From: Pseudoduganella aquatica
GTDB lineage: Bacteria; Pseudomonadota; Gammaproteobacteria; Burkholderiales; Burkholderiaceae_D
Assembly: GCF_009857595.1 (NCBI RefSeq)
Contig: NZ_WWCU01000016.1
Coordinates: 1 to 64,000 of the forward strand
Length of the DNA: 64,000 nt
Direction of reading: 5' to 3'
Positions within the stretch are counted from its first letter, which is position 1, and each line of letters starts with the position of its first letter. This document shows positions 45,686 to 52,986 of this stretch, one piece after another. The notes beneath the pieces were generated by a model, which did no database searches, had not been told where the DNA came from, and saw only the letters and a program-made list of their open reading frames with translations. The position numbers were made by a program, and so were the translations under genes.

Positions 45686-47290
45686 TTATGCGGGCAAGCT
45701 GTAATGAGTGTTCAATAATGCCAGATAGGCGGCCTGTTCGGCATCCCAGCGGGCGTCGTCCCAGCCCAATTCGGGCTGGCAGATGGCGCGCGCGCGCGGC
45801 AGGATGGCGGCGCCGCCGGCCCTGAGCTGCAGGCCGATACGCAGGCGGCGCAGCAGCAGGTCTTCCAGGCGCTGCACGGATTCGTGCCGCGCGGCCCAGC
45901 GCAGCTGCGCCCAGATACTGGCGGTGCCCGGGATCAGATCGAGTTCGCCCTCGTGCGCGCAGCCGATCAGCGCCTGCGCGCTGGCGCCGTAGCGGCCTTG
46001 CAGGCGTTCGGCCTGGCCGGCGGGCAGGCCTTGTCCGCGACGGAGCGCAGCGGTGGACGCGAAAATGGACTGCGGCGCAAGGTCCGCGTGCCAGCCGGGC
46101 AGCATGGGTGCGGCGGCGCGCAGCGCGTCCAGCGCGATCACGCGGAAGGTGGTGAGCTTGCCTCCGGTGACCGTGAGCAGGCCGTCTTCCAGCCAGAGCG
46201 CATGCTCGCGGGTTTCCTTGGACGGGTCTGCCTGGCCGCTGTCGATCACGGGGCGCACGCCGGCATAGGTGGCGAGGATGTCGCTTTCCTGCAGGTCCAG
46301 TTCCGGGAACTGGCTGCGCAGCGCGGCCATCAGGTAGTCCACTTCGCCGCGCGTGATGGCGGCTTCGAAGTTCATGTCTTCGCTGTGGTCCACGTCCGTA
46401 GTGCCGGCCAGGGTGACACCCTCCCAGGGGAAGGCGAATACGGGGCGGCCGTCGGCCGGGTGCATCAGGCTGACGGCTTGCGCCAGCGGCAGGCGCCATG
46501 CGGGCAGCACCAGGTGGCTGCCGCGCAGCGGACGCAATCGTTTGCCGCCGCTGGCGCGCAGCGCGTCCGCCCAGGCGCCGGTGGCGCTGACGACGACACG
46601 CGCGCGCACTTCATGCGCCGCGCCGGTGGGCGCGTCGAGCAGGCGCGCGCCGCATACTTTGCCGTCTGCGCTGCGCAGCAGGCTTTGCACGCACAGATAG
46701 TTGAACGCTGTTCCGCCCAGCGACTGGGCTTCCTGCAACACGCGCATGACAAGGCGGGCGTCATCCGTCTTGGCGTCGCTGTAGCACATGCCGCCGCGCA
46801 GGCCTTCGGTGCTGATGTGCGGGGCGATGGCCAGGAATTCGGCGCGCGGGTAGTAGTGGCGGGCGCGCTGGCCTGCCATGTAATCGTAGATGGCCAGCCC
46901 GGCGAGAAACGCGCGGCGGCCGGGCTTGCGGCCTTCGTAGTCGCCGAAGGCAAAGCTTTGCGGCTCCACCAGTCCGGCCGCTTCGCGCAGCAGGCTTTCG
47001 CGCTCGTGCACGGACTCGCGGGTGAGCGAGAATTTGCCTTCCTTCAGATAGCGCAAGCCGCCGTGCACCAGCTTGGACGAGCGGCTGGACGTGCCCCATG
47101 CAAAGTCGCGCTGCTCCACCAGCAGCGCTTTCAGGCCGCGCCGCGAGGCTTCCAGCAGGATGCCCGCGCCGGTGATGCCGCCGCCGATAATCAGCAAGTC
47201 CCAGTCGCGCGCAAGCAGTTCGGCAAGCGCCGCGCGCCCGCCGGGCTGCCAGTGCGGCGCCGGCGTTGTCTCGCTCGCGGCCGCGCTCAT
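45686..47290 (-). CDS. GlpD-like FAD-dependent glycerol-3-phosphate dehydrogenase
   Basis: 534 aa. The FAD-binding DLLIIGGGITGAGILLEA is at about residues 31-48, then SSRSSKLVHGGLRYL, characteristic of GlpD, and GVTLAGTTDVDHSEDMNF; the C-terminal DAO_C domain is present. It would oxidise glycerol-3-phosphate (or a related polyol phosphate) to the ketone and feed electrons to quinone. Its ATG overlaps the upstream flavoenzyme stop as ATGA. I withhold the glpD symbol because the operon partners are not those of a standard glp regulon. Confidence 0.85.
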   Translation of the reverse strand: MSAAASETTPAPHWQPGGRAALAELLARDWDLLIIGGGITGAGILLEASRRGLKALLVEQRDFAWGTSSRSSKLVHGGLRYLKEGKFSLTRESVHERESLLREAAGLVEPQSFAFGDYEGRKPGRRAFLAGLAIYDYMAGQRARHYYPRAEFLAIAPHISTEGLRGGMCYSDAKTDDARLVMRVLQEAQSLGGTAFNYLCVQSLLRSADGKVCGARLLDAPTGAAHEVRARVVVSATGAWADALRASGGKRLRPLRGSHLVLPAWRLPLAQAVSLMHPADGRPVFAFPWEGVTLAGTTDVDHSEDMNFEAAITRGEVDYLMAALRSQFPELDLQESDILATYAGVRPVIDSGQADPSKETREHALWLEDGLLTVTGGKLTTFRVIALDALRAAAPMLPGWHADLAPQSIFASTAALRRGQGLPAGQAERLQGRYGASAQALIGCAHEGELDLIPGTASIWAQLRWAARHESVQRLEDLLLRRLRIGLQLRAGGAAILPRARAICQPELGWDDARWDAEQAAYLALLNTHYSLPA

Positions 47291-48891
47291 GGCTTCGCCG
47301 CCGGCAGCAGCTTGCCGGGGTTCATCATGCCCTGCGGGTCGAAGTGGCGGAAGATGGCCTCCATGGCCGCGATGCCCGCCGCGCCTTTTTCCGCCGCCAG
47401 GTAAGGCGCATGGTCGCTGCCCACGCCGTGCTGGTGGCTGATGGTGCCGCCGCTGTTCACGATCGCCAGGCTGGCCGCCTGCTTGAGCGAGCGCCAGCGC
47501 GCCATGTCCTCCTCGTAGTCGCCCGCCAGCCGGTACACAAACGTGGTGTACACGCTGGCGCCCTGCGCGTACAAGTGCGACAGGTGGGTATAGGCGTGCA
47601 CTTGCTCGCCATGCTGCGCAAGCGCCTTGGCGGCCGCCGCTTCCACCGCATGCATGGTGGACTCCACCAGCGGCCAGTCCACCGCCGTCTCCACCGTGTC
47701 GATCACATAGCCGTGCTCCCAGGCCGCGTTGCGCAGGTAGACGTTGCGGAAGCGGTTCTGCTTCCACTTGTCGCCCATCTTGCGGCCCACATGCACGCCG
47801 CCGTGACCGCGCGCCAAACGCAGCGCGGCGGCTATGGCGGCCTTGGCCTGCGGCCTGGCGCCGCTGGCGCCCAGCATCAGCATGCACTTGCCGTCCTTGC
47901 AGCCGCGCAGCGACAGCCAGCCTTCCAGCAGTCCTATCAGCTTCTTGTGGCCGGCCAGCGCCAGCATGGTGGTGGTCTCCAGTGCGTTCGACAAGCGCAG
48001 CATGGACAAGCCGAGTTTTGCCTGCGCCAGCTCGCGCACCGCCGTCTCCGCGCTCGCCCAGTCAGGGAAGAACACGGCATGGAAAGCTTCGTACGCGGGC
48101 AGCGGCGACACGCGCACCACCGCTTCGGTCAGGATGCCGATACGGCCTTCCGATCCCAGCACAATCTCGCGCAGGTCCGTGCCTGCCGCCGATGCGGGGA
48201 AGGTGGGAATCTCCAGCCGGCCCACCGGCGTTTCCACCGTGCCGCCGGCGAACATCTGCTCTATGCGCCCGTAGCGCAGCGACTGCTGGCCCGAGGAGCG
48301 CGTGACGATCCAGCCGCCCAGCGTGGAGTACTCGAAGGACTGCGGATAGTGGCCCAGCGTGTAGCCGTGCGCGCGCAGCTGCGCTTCGAGGTCCGGACCG
48401 TACACGCCCGCGCCGAAGGTGGCCAGCTGCGAGGCGCGGTCCAGGTGCGCCATGCGGCACAGGCGCGTGAGGTTCACAGCCAGCGTGGCCTGCCCGCCCT
48501 CGCCCGCCGTCAGATGGCCTGCCACGCTGGTGCCGCCGCCGTGCGGAACGATGGCCGCGCCGTAGCGCTGCGCGTAGTCCAGCAGCTCGCGTACGTCTTC
48601 CGCGCTTTCCGGAAAGGCCACGCCATCGGGCGCGGCGCCGATGCGGCCATAGCGCAGCTTCAGCCAGTCCGGCAGGCTTTGCCCAAGCGCGTTGCGCAGG
48701 CGGACCGGCGCGCTGGTCTCTACCAGCCGGTGGTAGGGCAGGCGCGGCGGCGCCAGCGCATTGCAGGCCTGCTCGAACGTGGCGTCCTCCCTGCCCTTGC
48801 CCGCGCCTATGCGCCGGGCCAGGAAGGCCAGCGCGTCCGCCTCCAGCGCAAAGTTGACCGCATCGTCGCCCCAGCCGTTCCAACGTCTCAT
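47287..48891 (-). CDS. FAD-linked oxidase resembling alkyl-DHAP synthase (AGPS)
   Basis: 534 aa, vanillyl-alcohol-oxidase fold. WLKLRYGRIGAAPDGVAFP and the FAD loop IVPHGGGTSVAGHL (about 114-127) resemble AGPS. So do THLSHLYAQGASVYTTF, the histidine motif ISHQHGVGSDHAPYL (HHH in AGPS, HQH here) and the closing DPQGMMNPGKLL. AGPS exchanges the acyl chain of acyl-DHAP for a fatty alcohol in ether-lipid synthesis; other members are 2-hydroxyacid dehydrogenases. The start at 48891 has GGAG upstream. An in-frame extension to 50547 crosses the AraC gene and is not coding. First gene of the operon. Confidence 0.82.
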   Translation of the reverse strand: MRRWNGWGDDAVNFALEADALAFLARRIGAGKGREDATFEQACNALAPPRLPYHRLVETSAPVRLRNALGQSLPDWLKLRYGRIGAAPDGVAFPESAEDVRELLDYAQRYGAAIVPHGGGTSVAGHLTAGEGGQATLAVNLTRLCRMAHLDRASQLATFGAGVYGPDLEAQLRAHGYTLGHYPQSFEYSTLGGWIVTRSSGQQSLRYGRIEQMFAGGTVETPVGRLEIPTFPASAAGTDLREIVLGSEGRIGILTEAVVRVSPLPAYEAFHAVFFPDWASAETAVRELAQAKLGLSMLRLSNALETTTMLALAGHKKLIGLLEGWLSLRGCKDGKCMLMLGASGARPQAKAAIAAALRLARGHGGVHVGRKMGDKWKQNRFRNVYLRNAAWEHGYVIDTVETAVDWPLVESTMHAVEAAAAKALAQHGEQVHAYTHLSHLYAQGASVYTTFVYRLAGDYEEDMARWRSLKQAASLAIVNSGGTISHQHGVGSDHAPYLAAEKGAAGIAAMEAIFRHFDPQGMMNPGKLLPAAKP

Positions 48892-48978
48892 GTTTTTTTC
48901 TCCGCTTGCTATACTGGCGCACCTGGCCAAATGATGACTAGAGAATAAGACCAAACCCGCCTCCGGTATTGCGCTTTC

Positions 48979-50019
48979 ATGACACACGCCTTGTTCGATT
49001 ATGCCAATCACGGCCGCGTAGCCGGCTCCTATCTGCAGCCGCTGCTGGAGGCTGCGGCGGCGCGCGGCTTGGCGGCGCAGGCGCTGGAGCAGGCGGCCGG
49101 CCTGGCGGCGGGCGCGCTGGAGCCGCTGCCAGAGTCCCTGCCGGCAGCAGACTATGTGCGCCTGCTGGATACCGCCGCCGCGCTGGCGGACGATCCGCAT
49201 TTCGGCCTGCACGTGGGCGAGCGCGTCAAGCTGGGCACCTACAGCGTGTACGGGCTGATCCTGCTGAGCTGCCGCGATTTCGGCCACGCTTTCGAGCAGA
49301 CCATACGCTATGAACAGCTGGCGCACGACCTGGGCCGCTCCAGCCTGGAGGTGGAAGGCGGCCTGGCGCGCTACACCTGGCACAGCCGCTTTACCGGCGC
49401 GGGCAGGCATCTTGCGGACAGCGTGTTCGCGGGCATCCGCGTGTTCGGCAACTGGCTGGCAGGGGCGCCGCTGCCGCCGGCGCGGCTGGAGCTGATGCAT
49501 GACGGCGGCGGCCCTGCGCTGCATGGCGAATATCTGCGCGTGTTCGGCGAGCTGCCGCAGTTCGGCGCCGAGGCCAATGTGGCGAGCTTTGATGCGCAGC
49601 TGCTGGCGTGGCCGGTGCCGAATGCGGATGTGGGCATGTATCCGGTGCTGCGCCAGCATGCGGAGCAGTTGCTGCAGCAGCGCGCGCAGGCTGATGCGGG
49701 CATCGCGGCGCAGGTGCGGGAGGCGGTCGTGCGCGGCCTGCCGCAGGGGCAGGCGCGGCTGGCGCCGGTGGCGCAGGAGCTGGGGCTGTCGCCGCGCACC
49801 TTGCAGCGCAAGCTGAGCGATGCGGGCGTGAATTTCCAGCAGGTGCTGGACCAGACGCGCTTCGCGCTGGCCAGGGATTACTTGCGGCAGCCGGGGCTGA
49901 GCTTGGTGGATATTGCGTTTTTGCTGGGGTATCAGGAGCAGAGCGCTTTTAATCACGCCTTCAGGGAGTGGGCGGGGGTGAATCCGGGGGCTTGGCGGGT
50001 TGCGGCGCAGAGCGCCTAA
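48979..50019 (+). CDS. AraC-family regulator (Arabinose_bd-type N domain)
   Basis: 346 aa. The N-terminal about 200 residues match the Arabinose_bd/OruR-type ligand domain (GTYSVYGLILLSCRDFGHAFEQ). The C-terminal tandem HTH includes LAPVAQELGLSPRTLQRKL and SLVDIAFLLGYQEQSAFNHAF. It is divergent from the AGPS-like/GlpD-like/kinase operon across an 87-base gap and is its probable activator. Confidence 0.9.
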   Translation: MTHALFDYANHGRVAGSYLQPLLEAAAARGLAAQALEQAAGLAAGALEPLPESLPAADYVRLLDTAAALADDPHFGLHVGERVKLGTYSVYGLILLSCRDFGHAFEQTIRYEQLAHDLGRSSLEVEGGLARYTWHSRFTGAGRHLADSVFAGIRVFGNWLAGAPLPPARLELMHDGGGPALHGEYLRVFGELPQFGAEANVASFDAQLLAWPVPNADVGMYPVLRQHAEQLLQQRAQADAGIAAQVREAVVRGLPQGQARLAPVAQELGLSPRTLQRKLSDAGVNFQQVLDQTRFALARDYLRQPGLSLVDIAFLLGYQEQSAFNHAFREWAGVNPGAWRVAAQSA

Positions 50020-50054
50020 GCCGCCCTGCGCGGTTCGACGCCAAGCGGCATTTT

Positions 50055-50495
50055 TCAGGTCTCCGCGCCGCGCACGCGGACGAAGGGGCCGAGGCAGGCG
50101 TCCATGCTGGCTTGCAGGCACATGAGGAACATATTGCCGGAATGGTGGAACAGGATGAAGCTCGACACCGCCTGCCCCACTTCGGCCACTTGCCCCGAAC
50201 AGTCTTTCTTGCCGTTGTCTTTGACGATCTTGTCGGAGGTCTTGTAGAAGCCGTTCTTGTCGGGCTGGTCGTCGATAAGGAATTCGGTTTCGGCCACTTC
50301 GGACGCGCTGGTGATCAGCGCCGTGCCATCCGCGCGCATACGGTAGATTTCCTGGCAGGAGCCGTCCGGCAGCACGAAGCGCCAGGTGCCGACGATGGGG
50401 TGATCGTTGCGCACGGGGGCGGCGTTGCCGGGCGCCGCGCCGCATAGGGCGCAGGCCAATATCATCAGGCGTACCAGCCGGCTCAGGAAATACAT
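50055..50495 (-). CDS. Small secreted protein of unknown family
   Basis: 146 aa. Signal peptide to about residue 25 (PGNAAP). The mature part starts DHPIVGTWRFVLPDGSCQEIY, the GTW(R)-type opening of small lipocalin-like beta barrels, and has three cysteines that could form a disulfide. Function unknown. GGAGG precedes the ATG. It is convergent with the AraC gene. Confidence 0.65.
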   Translation of the reverse strand: MYFLSRLVRLMILACALCGAAPGNAAPVRNDHPIVGTWRFVLPDGSCQEIYRMRADGTALITSASEVAETEFLIDDQPDKNGFYKTSDKIVKDNGKKDCSGQVAEVGQAVSSFILFHHSGNMFLMCLQASMDACLGPFVRVRGAET

Positions 50496-50555
50496 GGCGA
50501 ACCTCCGCGTTGGCGTTGGATGCGTCCAGTATATCCCGGCCCGGCAAAGCGCGTT

Positions 50556-51083
50556 TTACTTCTCCGCCACCGCCTTCATGCTGGCCAGGCCTTTTTCAAA
50601 ATCCGGTCCTACCATTTTGTCCATGCTGACGAACACGCCCATCAGCTTGGTTATAAAGGCGCTGGGGCCGGACATGGTCCACACCACGGTGGTGCTGTCG
50701 CCCTTGGGTTCCAGCGTGAACACGGTGGTGTTGTGCGACTCGAACGGTTTCAGGAAGTCGAGCTTGATGTCGATCTTGCTCGGCGCGGCGGCGCCGGTGA
50801 TCTCCATGCGGCCTGCGCCCACCTGGTCGTTGCCCTCCCAGCCGTACACGGCGCCCACGCCCGTCGGCGCGCCGCTGAAGGTGCGCACCATTTTCGGGTC
50901 CAGGTGCTCCCACGGCGACCAGGCGCTCCAGTTGTGGAAATCACTGATCATGGGGTAAATCTTGTCCGGCGCGGCTTTGATGGTGATGCTGCGCGTGACG
51001 GTGAAGCTATTGGGCTGCGCCAGCGCCAGGCCGAGGATGATGACGATGATGGCGGTAATGGCGATGGCGATTTTCTTGAGCAT
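50556..51083 (-). CDS. SRPBCC-family protein with N-terminal membrane anchor
   Basis: 175 aa. One transmembrane helix (residues 2-24), then a START/Bet v1-like domain: SITIKAAPDKIYPMISDFHNW, WSPWEHLDP and the closing FEKGLASMKAVAEK. This group (polyketide cyclase/dehydrase-like) binds hydrophobic ligands; the ligand is unknown. The start at 51083 has GGAG 5 bases upstream. Confidence 0.82.
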   Translation of the reverse strand: MLKKIAIAITAIIVIILGLALAQPNSFTVTRSITIKAAPDKIYPMISDFHNWSAWSPWEHLDPKMVRTFSGAPTGVGAVYGWEGNDQVGAGRMEITGAAAPSKIDIKLDFLKPFESHNTTVFTLEPKGDSTTVVWTMSGPSAFITKLMGVFVSMDKMVGPDFEKGLASMKAVAEK

Positions 51084-51164
51084 GGGGTCTCCTGCTGTCA
51101 TGGTTTTTATAGGCCGGCTGTTGCCGAATGCGCAAGCCTAGCATGGTTTTTTGGCTACGTTGTC

Positions 51165-51196
51165 AAAAAAATGCGGCGCGGCCGTTCACGCGCCGC
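51165..51196 (-). terminator. Rho-independent terminator overlapping the P450 stop
   Basis: Minus-strand GCGGCGCG (51189-51196) pairs with CGCGCCGC (51173-51180); the P450 stop codon lies in the 8-base loop. An A and then seven T residues follow (51165-51172). The last P450 codons thus double as the terminator stem. Confidence 0.82.
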
Positions 51197-52643
51197 GTGC
51201 GCGCAACAGCAGCGGCAAGGCGCTCGGCGTCATCGTGAAGGTGAAGCATTCCTCCACCGGCGGCGCGCCTTCCCGCAGCGTGAAATCGAAGTTATGCAGA
51301 ATCATGGACATGGCCATTTTGATCTCGGCCGTCGCCAGGTAGCGCCCGGGGCAGAAGCGTGGCCCGCCGCCAAAGGGGAATATCTTGCGCGCCGGGTCGG
51401 AGACGGAGGCGGCGGCGGAATCCGCGCCGCCTTCGGCGCCGGCCAGCCAGCGCTCGGGCAGAAAGGCGGCCGGCTCGGTAAAGCCGCCGTCGCGTTCCGC
51501 CGCCTGGCGCAGCAACAGGAAGACCACCGTACCGGGCGGAATCTGCACGCCGCCTATCAGCGTTTCCACATTGCTCTCGGCAGCCATGAAGGGCGCCACC
51601 GGCTTCAGCCGCATGGCCTCCTGCGTGGCCGCGTCCAGGTAGGCCATGCGCTCGAGCAGATGGGGGTCGCGCGCCACGGTGTCCGTGCCGAGCAGGCTGT
51701 CCGCCTCCGCTGCGGCGCGGGCCACGGCGGCGGGCGACTGCGGCAGCAGGTTGAGCAGCCAGGCCACCGTGTTGGAGGTGGTGTCCTCGCCGGCGAACAC
51801 CATGGTGATGGCGTTGCCGATCACGGCGCTGTCGGTGAAGCCGGAGCCGGCTTCGTCGCGCGCGGCCACCAGCGCTTCCAGCATATTGGAAGGCTTGGCC
51901 CGCAAGGCGGGATCGGCCTCCATGCGCGCGCGGGTCTGCGCGATGAAGCCCTCAATGGCGTTGTGGATGCGCGCGGCGGCGGCGTCTGCCTCGCGGTCCA
52001 CCGGCAGCTTGAACAGCTTCCAGTATTCCACCGGCGTGACCAGGCGGCGCGCCACGCGCTTGAAGATGAATTCGATATCGCGCTGCAGCGGGTTGTCCTC
52101 GTGCTCCAGCGTGTTGATGTCCTGCCCCATGGCCAGGCCTATGGTCACGTCCAGCGTGTAGGCTTTCAGGTCGCGCAGCACGTCCACCGCGCGCCCGGCG
52201 GCCAGCGCGGCCTTCCAGCGCAGGCACAGGCGCTCGGTCATCATGGCCAGCGTGGGGAAGAAGCGGTGCACCACTTCCGGCGTCAACGCGCGCATGGCCA
52301 GCTTGCGCTGGCGGCGCCACTCCTCGCCCTCGGCAGTGAACAGGCCGCGCGTGCCGGCCTCTTCCAGCATGCGCGCGGTGCGCGTGGAGCGGCGGAAGGT
52401 GTCCGGCCGGTCGCGCAGGATGCTGGCGATCAGGCCGCGGTCCGCCACCACCACGAAGCTGCGCCGCACCATGGTGAAACGGTAGATGGGACCGAACTCG
52501 CGCGCCCAGTCTTCCATATTGCGGTGGAAGCGGCCGGGCTGGATCTGGCGCAAATTGCCCAGCAGCGGCAGGCCTTTGGGGCCGGGCAGATCCGCGACGC
52601 AGCGCATCTCCGCCGTGCCTGCCGTGTTTGCAGTGTCAGCCAT
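51186..52643 (-). CDS. Cytochrome P450
   Basis: 485 aa heme monooxygenase. I-helix oxygen-activation motif VFAGEDTTSNT, ExxR in QEAMRLKPV, and the heme-binding loop FGGGPRFCPGRYLA with the axial cysteine. The length and PKGLPLLGNLRQI start resemble the CYP102-heme/CYP4-like fatty-acid or xenobiotic group. No reductase or ferredoxin gene is adjacent. AGGA lies 6 bases upstream of the ATG. Confidence 0.93.
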   Translation of the reverse strand: MADTANTAGTAEMRCVADLPGPKGLPLLGNLRQIQPGRFHRNMEDWAREFGPIYRFTMVRRSFVVVADRGLIASILRDRPDTFRRSTRTARMLEEAGTRGLFTAEGEEWRRQRKLAMRALTPEVVHRFFPTLAMMTERLCLRWKAALAAGRAVDVLRDLKAYTLDVTIGLAMGQDINTLEHEDNPLQRDIEFIFKRVARRLVTPVEYWKLFKLPVDREADAAAARIHNAIEGFIAQTRARMEADPALRAKPSNMLEALVAARDEAGSGFTDSAVIGNAITMVFAGEDTTSNTVAWLLNLLPQSPAAVARAAAEADSLLGTDTVARDPHLLERMAYLDAATQEAMRLKPVAPFMAAESNVETLIGGVQIPPGTVVFLLLRQAAERDGGFTEPAAFLPERWLAGAEGGADSAAASVSDPARKIFPFGGGPRFCPGRYLATAEIKMAMSMILHNFDFTLREGAPPVEECFTFTMTPSALPLLLRARGA

Positions 52644-52720
52644 CTCTCATCCTGGGGTGGGCAGATTATCTGTTAAACAAACTGTACGCCTGCTGCCATC
52701 ACGAGGAATGAAGATCCGGC

Positions 52721-52921
52721 CTAGGCCAGCGCTTCCTTGGCCGCTTCTTCCGGCGTCAGGCCGTCATAGAACTGGTCGGTGAACCATTCGATCTGTTCCT
52801 CGATGTGTTCCTGCGCCTGTTCCACGGTGGCGCCGCCCTGCACCAGAAAGCCCTCCACTTCTATGCACCAGTGAATCAGCGCCAGGGTTTCTTCGTCCAG
52901 CTCTTCTTTTTTCTTTGCCAT
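52721..52921 (-). CDS. Small acidic protein of unknown function
   Basis: 66 aa, strongly acidic and helical (MAKKKEELDEETLALIHWC...), ending in TPEEAAKEALA. I do not recognise the family. A possible AAGG lies upstream. It sits between the P450 gene and the first M16 peptidase on the same strand. Confidence 0.65.
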   Translation of the reverse strand: MAKKKEELDEETLALIHWCIEVEGFLVQGGATVEQAQEHIEEQIEWFTDQFYDGLTPEEAAKEALA

Positions 52922-52986
52922 GCTTGCTACACCTTCACTGTTACGGTATTGAATGCCAGCCTACAGTGTAGCAGCATGGAGCGCGC

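Noticed and set aside
47291..47887. Upstream extension of the GlpD-like gene
   Set aside because: It overlaps the 3' part of the flavoenzyme gene in another frame; the ATGA overlap at 47287-47290 is the natural junction.
48892..50547. N-terminal extension of the AGPS-like gene across the AraC gene
   Set aside because: The extension is Arg/Pro/His-rich and antisense to a clear AraC protein, and a ribosome binding site marks the start at 48891.
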